Shown here piece after piece: positions 36,765 to 44,865 of a stretch of DNA of 64,000 nt. Numbering within the stretch: position 1 is the first letter of the stretch; every line of letters begins with the position of its first letter. Source of the DNA: Shewanella baltica (GTDB lineage Bacteria; Pseudomonadota; Gammaproteobacteria; Enterobacterales; Shewanellaceae); the NCBI RefSeq assembly GCF_900456975.1, contig NZ_UGYM01000002.1:4712001-4776000 (forward strand), in the 5' to 3' direction. The position numbers and the translations under genes are program-made. The notes beneath the pieces are model-generated. The model was given only the letters and a program-made list of their open reading frames with translations, had not been told where the DNA came from and made no database searches.

Positions 36765-38365
36765 AAGACTCCTTTTTTCGTTCAATGACTTGGCTACACA
36801 CTTGGGTTGGATTGCTCACCTGCTGGGTGTTGTTTCTGGTTTTTTTCGCCGGAACAGCGGCCTATTACCGTGCTGAAATCAACCTATGGATGCAACCCGA
36901 AAACCACGGCAGCCAATATGATGCCCATGCGGATAACCAACAGCTGATACTCAAAGGTCTAACGGCCTTGGCACAGCAAGCCCCCGACGCTGAGACATGG
37001 TGGGTGTATCTGCCCACACAGCGGACGCCATTACTGACCTATGCGTGGAGTGAACCTGCCGCTGAAGGCCAGCGATTTGGTGATTATCATCAAGGCTTTA
37101 TTAACCCTGCGACGGGTGAAGCCCTGCCCAAAGCACGGGAAAGTCGAGGTGGCGATTTCCTCTATCGACTGCATTTCGACTTGTACTACATGAGTGTGCT
37201 CACGGCGCGTTGGATTATCGGCTTTTGCACTATGTTCATGTTGGTCGCCATCATCAGCGGGATAGTGATCCACAAGCGGATTTTTAAGGATTTTTTTAGT
37301 TTTAGACCCGGCAAAGGCCCGCGCTCTTGGTTAGATGCCCATGTCGCCAGCTCAGTGCTTGCCTTACCTTTCCATCTTATGATCACTTACACCGGCCTAG
37401 TGACCCTGATGTTTATGTATATGCCATGGGGGCTTAACACGCAATATGGTGATGAAACTCAAGCCTTTTATTCGCAATGGAAACCCATTTATAGCTCAAG
37501 TGTCCCTAGCGGTGAAGCCGCCACTATGCAGAGTCCGCAGCAACTGCTTGCAAGCCTTAATGCTGCCATGCCCATGAGTGATGAAGCGGCGAGTCCAATA
37601 GAGATGCTACAGGTCGAGCACTTGAATGATGCCAACGCCAAGGTAACAGTTCGAATGAGTCCAGAACACAGCTTAAACCAGCAAGCACCTTGGTATCGCT
37701 TCAGCGCAATAACGGGGAAATTAACAGAAGAATCAACGGCTAAATCGGCAGCGAATAAAACCCAAAGCACTATGATAGCACTCCACAGCGGCCGCTTTGC
37801 TGGTCAAGGTTTGAGATTATTATATTTACTAGCAGGGATTACAGGCTGCGTGATGATTGCGACGGGCGCCATCATGTGGGCAGAAAAACTCGCTCAGAAA
37901 CAACAAAAAAGCGGCCAGTTCAAACCCGGCTTAGCCTTAGTAAAAATGCTGAATCTGGCAACTTTTGCAGGTCTTCCCATAGCGTTAGCCAGTTATTTCT
38001 ACGCCAACCGACTCTTACCCGTCAGCTTTATGGATAGAGAGAATTGGGAAATCCATTGTTTCTTTATCAGTTGTGCGTTAGTCGCACTGCTCGCTTGCTT
38101 CAAACGAGATAAACAAACATGGCAACGACTCTTTTTACTCACCGCCTTGCTTTATGGTCTGCTACCCCTGCTCAATGCTATGACTTCGCAGTATCAGCTG
38201 ATGAGCAATCTACAGCGCCAAGCCTATGTTCTAGCAGGATTTGATCTCATGATGCTCGCACTTGCGGCGCTGTTTTACATGGCAGCCAAACGCTTGCGTA
38301 GCCCTAAAAAAGTGCTGGCTACACGGATAACCAAAGCGACGACAGAATTAGGAGTTGAATCATGA
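36761..38365 (+). CDS. PepSY-domain membrane protein, candidate ferrisiderophore reductase (FpvG-like)
   Basis: A 534-residue inner-membrane protein. A first helix (about 10-32) follows MTWLHTWVGLLTCW, a periplasmic PepSY-type domain follows (HQGFINPATGEALPK, LHFDLYYM), then helices with GFCTMFMLVAIISGIVIHKRIFKDFFSFRPGKGPRSWLDAHVASSVLALPFHLMITYTG, in which several His could ligate haem. More helices fill the C-terminal 180 residues. The family includes FpvG, which reduces ferric to ferrous iron in the periplasm to release it from the siderophore. That role fits the operon but is inferred. Confidence 0.82.
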   Translation: MKDSFFRSMTWLHTWVGLLTCWVLFLVFFAGTAAYYRAEINLWMQPENHGSQYDAHADNQQLILKGLTALAQQAPDAETWWVYLPTQRTPLLTYAWSEPAAEGQRFGDYHQGFINPATGEALPKARESRGGDFLYRLHFDLYYMSVLTARWIIGFCTMFMLVAIISGIVIHKRIFKDFFSFRPGKGPRSWLDAHVASSVLALPFHLMITYTGLVTLMFMYMPWGLNTQYGDETQAFYSQWKPIYSSSVPSGEAATMQSPQQLLASLNAAMPMSDEAASPIEMLQVEHLNDANAKVTVRMSPEHSLNQQAPWYRFSAITGKLTEESTAKSAANKTQSTMIALHSGRFAGQGLRLLYLLAGITGCVMIATGAIMWAEKLAQKQQKSGQFKPGLALVKMLNLATFAGLPIALASYFYANRLLPVSFMDRENWEIHCFFISCALVALLACFKRDKQTWQRLFLLTALLYGLLPLLNAMTSQYQLMSNLQRQAYVLAGFDLMMLALAALFYMAAKRLRSPKKVLATRITKATTELGVES

Positions 38366-38688
38366 CAGCCACAGGCGAATTGTTAACCTGTTTTATTGCC
38401 ATGGGGCTGTTGGCCTTATCTTATTTTAGCCACCACCGAGTGGTGCGTAACCGCCCGTTAACCGATGTACAGGCACGCGGATTTCGCACCGCTGGCACTG
38501 CAATGCTCGTCCTGTGCTATTGGCTTACCAGTCGTCATTACGGCCCCGCGTACGCCAGCGTATTACTGCTCGGCTGGGTGTGTTTAAGTTCAATAATCCT
38601 AGTAATTTTACTCAGCTACAAGCCACGCTGGTTACAGCCCATATTGCCAGCCAGCACCGTAGTGTGCTTGCTCGGCTTGTTATATTAA
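38362..38688 (+). CDS. DUF3325-like inner-membrane protein
   Basis: A 108-residue protein with about four hydrophobic helices and HHRVVRNRPL between the first two, as in DUF3325 proteins. It overlaps the PepSY gene by 4 bases and is the last gene of the siderophore operon. The DUF3649-PepSY-DUF3325 trio is a recurring set for ferrisiderophore processing; its individual role is unknown. Confidence 0.8.
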   Translation: MTATGELLTCFIAMGLLALSYFSHHRVVRNRPLTDVQARGFRTAGTAMLVLCYWLTSRHYGPAYASVLLLGWVCLSSIILVILLSYKPRWLQPILPASTVVCLLGLLY

Positions 38689-38814
38689 CCAATGATTTTA
38701 AACACAAAATCACGTCAACCATGAGCGAGACTGATTGATAAAAAATCATAGAGTAGGGATTGTGAGATGAGTTCTTTTTAAAGCGATAAACACATGAGTG
38801 ACGACATAACTAAT

Positions 38815-38968
38815 GATTAAGCACTCTCATTCCAGTGACTCGCCGTGAATATATCCCTATAGGCTCGACGGCGGCATCTGATGTAGAAGGACCTACGAAT
38901 GTCGCGATCACATGGATGTGAAAGAGCGACCATGCCGCCAACGGTCACTTACATACGAGTGCTTAATC
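38815..38968. mobile_element. MITE-like 154-bp element with 12-bp perfect terminal inverted repeats
   Basis: GATTAAGCACTC at 38815-38826 is the exact reverse complement of GAGTGCTTAATC at 38957-38968. Inside, GACGGCGGCAT (38867-38877) faces ATGCCGCC (38932-38939). The element has no coding capacity and no clear target duplication at its edges. It looks like a small non-autonomous element or the Shewanella-style intergenic repeat family. The rest of 38689-39112 holds no gene. Confidence 0.6.
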
Positions 38969-39112
38969 CTGTCAATTCCCGTGCCTCTATAGGCTTCTAT
39001 TTCAAACTCAAAGACCGGAAATTAACATGATCTTCATTTGAATAATGATAGCGGAATAAATATATAATATATTCATGATCTTATGGATTACCACTTATAC
39101 GAGGCTTGTTTG

Positions 39113-39805
39113 TTATCCTTCTTGACCGAAAACTTGTTCCACTCGTTTGGGTATTATGTATGTACCCTCTAACATGTGATCAATGATTTGCATTGCTGTA
39201 TACAATTGCTCTTCACTTTGTGGTTTAACTTCATGAGCGGCTTTGTTTCCCAAATTTCGAAGTTTTTGAAGTGTCTCTGAACCTTCTTTTGTAACAACAG
39301 ACATTTTGTACAATGAGTCAATTTTATCGTAAAGATTACCGCCTTTTGCTTTTTGTTCTTTGCATACAGCTTCAATCAAAGCACGAACACCAATACCAGC
39401 CAAAATGAATAAGCCGTTACTAATTGCAGATGTTGTTTCTTGGTATATTTCTTTGACATTAATGGGCAGCAGGAATGTATTTATTTCTCTAAGTTGATGA
39501 GTTCGATTTGGAAAGTAATTTTCTCTTATATTTCGAATATGAGTATCATGTTCGTAACTATAATCACTATCTTCAGAATGAGTTAGCTCGACACGGAATG
39601 AAATGGTATCACACCCTTGGCACTGGATAATTTGATTGCGCTCGTCCCAGTCAGCATAGCAATTATTACCTGCGTCATCGAATCCGCTCTCATGATAAGA
39701 AGCCACTACAACATGAGAAGTCTCCCTTGCACATTCATTGCATATAAACTTGAACTTCTCATCCGATGTTTCTTCAAGTTTGTATTTTTTGGTTATTTTC
39801 CCCAA
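39113..39805 (-). CDS. DUF4145-domain protein with an N-terminal zinc-ribbon-like region
   Basis: A protein of 230 residues if started at TTG 39805, chosen because GAGGGAG lies just upstream; a longer frame from TTG 39862 has no ribosome site. The N-terminal half has two CxxC pairs (CNECARE and CQGCDTI), consistent with a zinc ribbon. The C-terminal half has the DUF4145 helix set: ALIEAVCKEQKAKGGNLYDKI, LRNLGNKAAHEV. DUF4145 domains occur alone or fused to restriction and defence enzymes, but a free-standing protein has no known reaction. It is flanked by repeats on both sides, which suggests acquisition as a small cassette. Confidence 0.75.
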   Translation of the reverse strand: MGKITKKYKLEETSDEKFKFICNECARETSHVVVASYHESGFDDAGNNCYADWDERNQIIQCQGCDTISFRVELTHSEDSDYSYEHDTHIRNIRENYFPNRTHQLREINTFLLPINVKEIYQETTSAISNGLFILAGIGVRALIEAVCKEQKAKGGNLYDKIDSLYKMSVVTKEGSETLQKLRNLGNKAAHEVKPQSEEQLYTAMQIIDHMLEGTYIIPKRVEQVFGQEG

Positions 39806-40019
39806 CGCTTTACTCCCTCTTGAAAACAGATACTGTATTACTCTAACTTTTACTAGACTCAATCGGAAATCATCAGATTTCTACTTACCCCCGAATTCAA
39901 CTCCGAAGTGCGACACTCGCTAATTAAGCCGCTAGCTGTTTGCCAAAACTTTGTTACTTTTATAAAAGCCGAAAGAACATAAATAGCTGATTTATTTTGA
40001 CATAGATTCACCTCTGATG

Positions 40020-40260
40020 TCGCAGAATACAATTCCCCCCTCGGAGTTGCCGCAGGGCGAATGGTAAATTCGCGTGAGTCTCGCCATGGATGGCGAGCTA
40101 GCTTTCGCAGGTGCATGGACGCATCCTTCGGAAGCGATAGCAAATTTGCCAATGAGCACAAGGGGGCTTTCAACTCCGTTGGGGGCGGCAAGGGAGATCC
40201 AAGAGGGAATTGCTGTTGATCCCCTCTTGGTCGGGTGTGGGTTGAAGACCCACGACATTA
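40020..40260. repeat. Intergenic mosaic repeat with nested hairpins
   Basis: The interval holds several inverted repeats: CCCCCCTCGGAGTTG (40035-40049) against CAACTCCGTTGGGGG (40171-40185) with two mismatches, TCGCCATGGATGGCGA near 40080-40095, and GTGGGT/ACCCAC at 40237-40253. No frame is convincing. This patchwork resembles the repeated intergenic sequences common in Shewanella genomes (from memory). It separates the DUF4145 gene from the XRE regulator. Confidence 0.5.
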
Positions 40261-40307
40261 ATCAAGCGCAGCTTGATAATAAAATCACAATAGTGATTAA
40301 CCCAAAC

Positions 40308-41816
40308 TTATTCCCCATCACACTGTGACTTACCTGCTTGATAGCAACTCGGTTGACGTGGACACACGGCGCCGCGGGAGCAAATCAGGCGGGCGTCGTT
40401 TTTGATCCCGCGCTCTATCCAGTTGATATTGAGGATTTTTGCGACGCTCACCAGATCGCTTTTAATGTGTTTGGGAATGGTGACTGAACCACCACTGGCG
40501 ACACAGGCATCTTTCAAATCGTGGGCGATAGACAGGGCATCTTTGCCTTGGGCTTCAATGGCTGGATTTAAATCAATACCGGCACAGAGCACATGCGGGT
40601 TACCCGCCGAATCTTCGACTTTAATCGACTCACAGCAGTAAATGCGGGGTTCGTTGCCGACGTTTAAAATCGAAATCTGTGCCGAAGTGCCGACCGTTGG
40701 CTCGCTGATCATCCTAAATACGGCCCAATGCTGACAAGGATCTTCCACTAGTCGCATATTGCCCCAAGGCAGTGGGATACCGTTGCCACGGTAAACGGCT
40801 TTGAGTTTGCCTGGTGCGTAAGCGTCAAAATAATGCCAATGGGGATAAGGCGATACGACCGTCATCCGCCGCATGGCGACCGAGGCCGACACTTGCAGCT
40901 GTTTATGCACCTCAATTTCGTAGCCATGGCGGTCGAGCAATTGCCGATAGGGCACTTTAGGGCACAGCAGCGCACCGGCGAAGAAGCTCGATTCAAAATC
41001 GCGCCACGCATGCAAGATATCCTGCGCGTTCAAGGTATTGGACTGCATACCCGCTTCTTCATCCACTTCTAATTTACGGCCTGAGATCATCACACTCTTG
41101 AGGCCGTCCTTGTTGTGCAACACGCAATGACCTATGTGCACGGCTAAATCATATTTGAGTCTATTGGGACGATTTTTGAGGATTTTATTTACATAAATCG
41201 TGCTCGGCGGCTCAATAAATGAGGTGACCAACTGACGTGAACTCACGCCCATTTCATCGATCACTTCCTGCGGTGTACTGTCTATCCACTTGATTTTTAA
41301 TCCCATTCCCTTAGCGATATCCAACATATCGTCCAGAGATAAGGGCATACGTTTGAGGCCGACTTCTTCGGCGGCCCGTTCAAGATCGGGGAAATGATTT
41401 TGATGGTGTTCTTGATGGGCGCGGATCAATAAATGGGCAAACTGCCGACCAGAGATCCCCGTCTGCGACAGCATTTCTGGAATCGCGATTTGTAAAATAT
41501 CATTGGAAAACAAAAAGCTGGGTTCGAGCGCCATACCGCTTATGCCACCACGTCGGCCTTTATCTGGCGTAATAGCGCTCTCTTCAGGCACATCGTCGAG
41601 GAACCAGTCGGCGTCTTTTTGAAAAACCGCGGCGATCACAGCCAGCATTCCGGCACTCGGCACTCGTTTTCCACGCTCGATCATCGACAAATATGACACA
41701 GAGGGCGCACTTCCGGCGTCGACTCGAATGCAGCGTGCCGACAAATCTTCCATGGTTAAGTTATTACGTTTCCGTAGGTTACGTATTTTTGTGCCTAGGA
41801 AGTGTGATTTTCTCAT
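40308..41816 (-). CDS. Long XRE-family regulator (ScfR/DUF3612-like, ImmA/IrrE middle domain)
   Basis: Started at ATG 41816 (MRKSHFLGTKIRNLRKRN, 502 residues); an ATG seven codons upstream is possible. Residues about 8-75 are a Cro/CI HTH with SYLSMIERGKRVPS. The middle region, including VHIGHCVLHNKDGL near residue 230, resembles the ImmA/IrrE-like part of short-chain fatty-acid regulators. The C-terminal 150 residues carry a Cys-rich tail (ICSRGAVCPRQPSCYQAGKSQC) that could bind metal. Such regulators control propionate, acetate or glyoxylate genes, apparently sensing acyl-CoAs. It is divergent from a malate-synthase-derived gene, which fits that theme. Confidence 0.75.
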   Translation of the reverse strand: MRKSHFLGTKIRNLRKRNNLTMEDLSARCIRVDAGSAPSVSYLSMIERGKRVPSAGMLAVIAAVFQKDADWFLDDVPEESAITPDKGRRGGISGMALEPSFLFSNDILQIAIPEMLSQTGISGRQFAHLLIRAHQEHHQNHFPDLERAAEEVGLKRMPLSLDDMLDIAKGMGLKIKWIDSTPQEVIDEMGVSSRQLVTSFIEPPSTIYVNKILKNRPNRLKYDLAVHIGHCVLHNKDGLKSVMISGRKLEVDEEAGMQSNTLNAQDILHAWRDFESSFFAGALLCPKVPYRQLLDRHGYEIEVHKQLQVSASVAMRRMTVVSPYPHWHYFDAYAPGKLKAVYRGNGIPLPWGNMRLVEDPCQHWAVFRMISEPTVGTSAQISILNVGNEPRIYCCESIKVEDSAGNPHVLCAGIDLNPAIEAQGKDALSIAHDLKDACVASGGSVTIPKHIKSDLVSVAKILNINWIERGIKNDARLICSRGAVCPRQPSCYQAGKSQCDGE

Positions 41817-41846
41817 CAAGCTCTGGTCATTGCGCATTTTGTAAAA

Positions 41847-41873
41847 TTCACAGTGTAAAATTTTTATTGTGAA
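41847..41873. promoter_or_regulatory. Inverted repeat, possible operator of the XRE regulator
   Basis: TTCACA (41847-41852) faces TGTGAA (41868-41873) in A+T-rich sequence just upstream of the regulator's start and in the divergent promoter region. It is suitable for autoregulation, but its use is inferred from position. Confidence 0.4.
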
Positions 41874-42088
41874 ATTGTAGTCAAAAAAAGACTAGACTAC
41901 AAATTAAGCAATCGAGAAACGACTCAAGCAAACCAGCGGAGTCAGCAATTCAAGAAATGCTTAACCACTAACCCTTAAAGCGGGCAAGCACTTAAAGCGG
42001 ACAAGCCAAGTTGAAAACAAACTTTAATAAACCAAAAGTTAAATCAAAACCCTGAATTTTTAAATTGAAAGAGTGAGAGGAACGAGCG

Positions 42089-42652
42089 ATGAATATGTCA
42101 ATTATCAAGAGCAACCAGATCCAACCGAATCTAAACAGCCTCATCGCAGAAGAAGTGCTAGCCGTGGCCCAAGTGAATGTCGCTGAGCACGAGAAGATCG
42201 CCAATGCGAAACAATTCCTCGACCGCCTCTTTCCACTCAACTCTGGTTCACACCAAGATGTGAGCAGCTATGTGGTTTACTATCAACACCTGTTGGCTTT
42301 TTTTGCCGACGGCAGCCACAGCGGTTTACGTCAGCCAAAACAGTTCGTGGCCTTTAATGGCACTAAAGATGCGCCCTGCGCCATAGTGTTGCAGGACCTA
42401 GGTTGCCACGTTGAACTCAGTTTCGACCGCAATGGCATGATAGGGGCGAGAGACGTTGCCAATCTGGAAGATATCCGAATCGAAACGTCATTAAACATGG
42501 TCGTCGGAACACAAGAGTCACGTTCAGCCGCATCGCGCCATTGGCTCAGCCTGTTACATGCGGGTATGTCCAGCGCTAACGACACCCAAGATAAGTTGTT
42601 TACCGCAAAGGATGGAAGCGATTACAACTTGAAAAGTATCGTAAATTTATAA
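42089..42652 (+). CDS. Stand-alone protein matching one section of malate synthase G
   Basis: A 187-residue protein. Residues about 42-185 read like malate synthase G roughly 155-325: FLDRLFPLNSGSHQDVSSY against the enzyme's FLDESLPLENGSYQDV, then RQPKQFVAFNG, CHVELSFDRNGMIGARDVANLEDI, HWLSLLHAG, and FTAKDGSDYNLKS near the end. The catalytic barrel parts that hold the magnesium-binding Glu and Asp are absent, and the enzyme's DCEDSVAA block is altered to GTQESRSAA. The frame is intact with a normal start. It therefore cannot make malate by itself. It could be a regulatory or acyl-CoA/glyoxylate-sensing relic; its position divergent from the fatty-acid-type regulator supports a metabolic role. 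Confidence 0.7.
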   Translation: MNMSIIKSNQIQPNLNSLIAEEVLAVAQVNVAEHEKIANAKQFLDRLFPLNSGSHQDVSSYVVYYQHLLAFFADGSHSGLRQPKQFVAFNGTKDAPCAIVLQDLGCHVELSFDRNGMIGARDVANLEDIRIETSLNMVVGTQESRSAASRHWLSLLHAGMSSANDTQDKLFTAKDGSDYNLKSIVNL

Positions 42653-42687
42653 TTTCACGCTCTGTAACCTCGCCATTTATAATCCAG

Positions 42688-42723
42688 CGAAGAAGATGAA
42701 CTGAGCTCAGTTCATCTTCTTCG
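42688..42723. terminator. Perfect 36-bp palindrome after the malate-synthase-like gene
   Basis: CGAAGAAGATGAACTGAG is followed directly by its exact reverse complement, giving 18 base pairs with no spacer. It lies 36 bases after the stop codon. It probably acts as a hairpin terminator even though no T-run follows; a protein-binding palindrome is also possible. The rest of the interval to 42941 holds the next gene's promoter. Confidence 0.6.
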
Positions 42724-42940
42724 ATTTACCCTCCTGCTTTGCCAAACCTTCTAAGAGTCAATAAAACTGATTAACTAGATAAGTTTAATTGATTTTATTG
42801 AGGCTAATACTCACAGCTATAATGCCCCCTTGCATCTGTCTCCATGATCAATCCCCATTGATCGCCATTTTGTATCCGTCACTTAATGTGAAGATCTATG
42901 GTTGGAACGATAAAACTGAATCGCTCGAGCCTAAGGCGTT

Positions 42941-43891
42941 ATGAATTCTTCATCGACATCACAGCAAGATAATAAGACTCATCGCATCGTTTTCATCTGT
43001 GCGGGCTTGTTATGCCTCGCGCCTTTTATCTCGTCGCCCATGGCGCTAGTGTTAGGTTTTACCTTAGCCAGCCTTGGCTGGGTACCTGTGCAATGGAATA
43101 TTGCCGCTCTCACCAAAAAACTCCTGTCTTATTCGATTATTGGCTTAGGATTTGGGATTAACTTAAACGCAGCGATAGAGGCGAGCACCCACAACTTCGG
43201 CTTGATAGTTGGCTCAATCTTTTTCACCCTCAGCTTAGGATTTGTGCTCACCCGCGCCCTGAAATTTGATCATGTCACTGGTCATTTGATTGCCTCTGGT
43301 ACTGCTATTTGTGGTGGCAGCGCCATTGCCGCAGTGGCTCCGGCCATCAATGCGCGTAACGATCAAACCGCCACGGCTTTAGCCTGTGTGTTTGTGCTGA
43401 ACTCAGTCGCGCTGTTTTTGTTCCCCGCACTCGGTCACTTACTCAATATGAGCCAATACGATTTTGGTGTGTGGAGTGCCATCGCCATCCACGATACTTC
43501 ATCGGTTGTCGGCGCGGCTTCAGCCTATGGCGATGAAGCCTTAAAAACCGCAACAACCATAAAACTCGCACGTGCCCTGTGGATTATCCCGATCGCACTG
43601 GTCAGCGCTATGCTGTTTGGTGGCGATAAGCGCAAACTTAACCTACCGTATTTTATCGGTTTTTATTGTTTAGCCATTGCTGTGGCGCATTGGCTGCCGC
43701 AGTTTAACGCTGTTTATGACACCTTGTTTATGATGTCGAAACGGGCATTAGTCCTGTGTTTGTTTTTGATTGGTGCAGGAATTACAGTGCAGAAAATGCG
43801 GGCGAGTGGCCCCAAACCTTTGTTGCTTGGGGTCATGCTGTGGGCAGCGATTGGTATCACGTCTTTAGTGTATATTCTTTATTTTCAATAG
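42941..43891 (+). CDS. YeiH/UPF0324-family putative sulfate exporter
   Basis: A 316-residue membrane protein with about ten helices. Family marks are [33 protein letters not shown] and [18 protein letters not shown], which define the UPF0324/YeiH group, annotated as putative sulfate exporters. The substrate is not proven for most members. It has its own promoter region after the 36-bp palindrome and is followed by convergent small genes. No LysR regulator, its frequent companion, is adjacent. Confidence 0.85.
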   Translation: MNSSSTSQQDNKTHRIVFICAGLLCLAPFISSPMALVLGFTLASLGWVPVQWNIAALTKKLLSYSIIGLGFGINLNAAIEASTHNFGLIVGSIFFTLSLGFVLTRALKFDHVTGHLIASGTAICGGSAIAAVAPAINARNDQTATALACVFVLNSVALFLFPALGHLLNMSQYDFGVWSAIAIHDTSSVVGAASAYGDEALKTATTIKLARALWIIPIALVSAMLFGGDKRKLNLPYFIGFYCLAIAVAHWLPQFNAVYDTLFMMSKRALVLCLFLIGAGITVQKMRASGPKPLLLGVMLWAAIGITSLVYILYFQ

Positions 43892-43914
43892 CTAAGATTT
43901 TGCGGAAAGCCAGT

Positions 43915-44067
43915 CTACTCTGCCGTCGGCTTCATTCGCCAAGCCCAGCAGAGGACGCCTACAAAGGCGGAGAATTCGATAAGTGAACGCACGAGTCCTG
44001 TGGTTTGCGTTGAAGCGACCAAGGCAATCAGGCAAAACACGATAATCAGCCAGTTTTTCAATTGCAT
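43915..44067 (-). CDS. Small membrane protein (50 aa) downstream of the LuxR-type gene
   Basis: A 50-residue frame from ATG 44067 with AGGA six bases upstream. It has two hydrophobic stretches (NWLIIVFCLIALVAST and FSAFVGVLCWAW) and a short charged end. It lies about 110 bases after the LuxR-type regulator on the same strand. It is too small for homology-based assignment. Its composition, ribosome site and lack of a better frame on either strand support it. Confidence 0.55.
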   Translation of the reverse strand: MQLKNWLIIVFCLIALVASTQTTGLVRSLIEFSAFVGVLCWAWRMKPTAE

Positions 44068-44174
44068 CTTCCTGCAAACTTAGGGGATGCTCATTATTGT
44101 TTAGAACTAAAAACTCAGCAAATATCGATTTTCAATAACAAATAGCTATAACAGCTAAGCCAATCCAGCGCAGA

Positions 44175-44720
44175 TTAAGCCGCCTTAGAACTTGATGCCG
44201 CTTCATTCGCAGCAAGATCTTGATTATGTTCTTGAATAAAGTCTTCCATAAACCAAGCACAGAAAGTGTGGCGTCCATCCACAGCCGCTTTGCCATAAAT
44301 GGTCGATGCCTGTTGTCTGACGGTTTTTTCTTTAGTCTGGCGAACTTCGGCAATTTCTTTAAAACTTAAGCCTTTAAGTAATAAAAATGCCACTTGCTGC
44401 TCACTCTTAGTAAAGCCCCAAGTCTCGAATTGCTGCGATACAGCTTGGCTGTATTCTTGTCTGGCAGAGCGCATTTGCGTCGACATATTGTCGATTTTTT
44501 TATCCGCATGCTCCAACCGTTTAGCCAACGCTTTCACTTCGCGGGAGCGACGAATAAGGTCATAACTTAAGTACATGGCACCAATCACAGTGAGCACTAA
44601 TAACATGGCTTCCTGGGCAATATGCCATTGGGGAATGCCCAATTGAATGTCGGATGAGATGTCAAAAAGCTTAAAGCATATGATCAAGGCCAACAGACCA
44701 ATAATGACAAGATCCTTCAT
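44175..44720 (-). CDS. Membrane-tethered LuxR-type transcriptional regulator
   Basis: A 181-residue protein starting at ATG 44720, with AGGAG upstream; a longer frame to 44750 is less likely. Two N-terminal helices (about 4-22 and 35-55) anchor it in the membrane. A coiled coil of about 40 residues (RSREVKALAKRLEHADKKIDN) follows, then a LuxR-type HTH: TKSEQQVAFLLLKGLSFKEIAEVRQTKEKTVRQQASTIYGKA. One-component membrane regulators of this build sense envelope or periplasmic signals. It is divergent from the metal RND operon and shares an inverted repeat with it, so it probably controls that operon. Confidence 0.8.
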   Translation of the reverse strand: MKDLVIIGLLALIICFKLFDISSDIQLGIPQWHIAQEAMLLVLTVIGAMYLSYDLIRRSREVKALAKRLEHADKKIDNMSTQMRSARQEYSQAVSQQFETWGFTKSEQQVAFLLLKGLSFKEIAEVRQTKEKTVRQQASTIYGKAAVDGRHTFCAWFMEDFIQEHNQDLAANEAASSSKAA

Positions 44721-44763
44721 CGAAAAACTCCTAAATAAAAGCAAAATCAACCAATTAATTTAT

Positions 44764-44803
44764 GGGACATATGTACCATAGACGGTTTTATGATACATGT
44801 CCC
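44764..44803. promoter_or_regulatory. Inverted-repeat operator candidate in the divergent promoter region
   Basis: GGGACATATGTACC (44764-44777) is matched in inverted orientation by GATACATGTCCC (44792-44803), whose reverse complement is GGGACATGTATC. The arms lie about 45 bases upstream of the regulator and 60 bases upstream of the efflux operon, an ideal place for a shared operator. No other repeat of this strength is nearby. Confidence 0.55.
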
Positions 44804-44865
44804 CCACGACTTTCGCCCACCAATCCCTACACTGACAGCACACTTTATTACCATAGAATCGTCCT

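Noticed and set aside
43892..44077. Minus-strand 61-residue frame
   Set aside because: The alternate minus-strand frame at 43915-44067 has a ribosome site and a membrane-protein composition; this one has neither.
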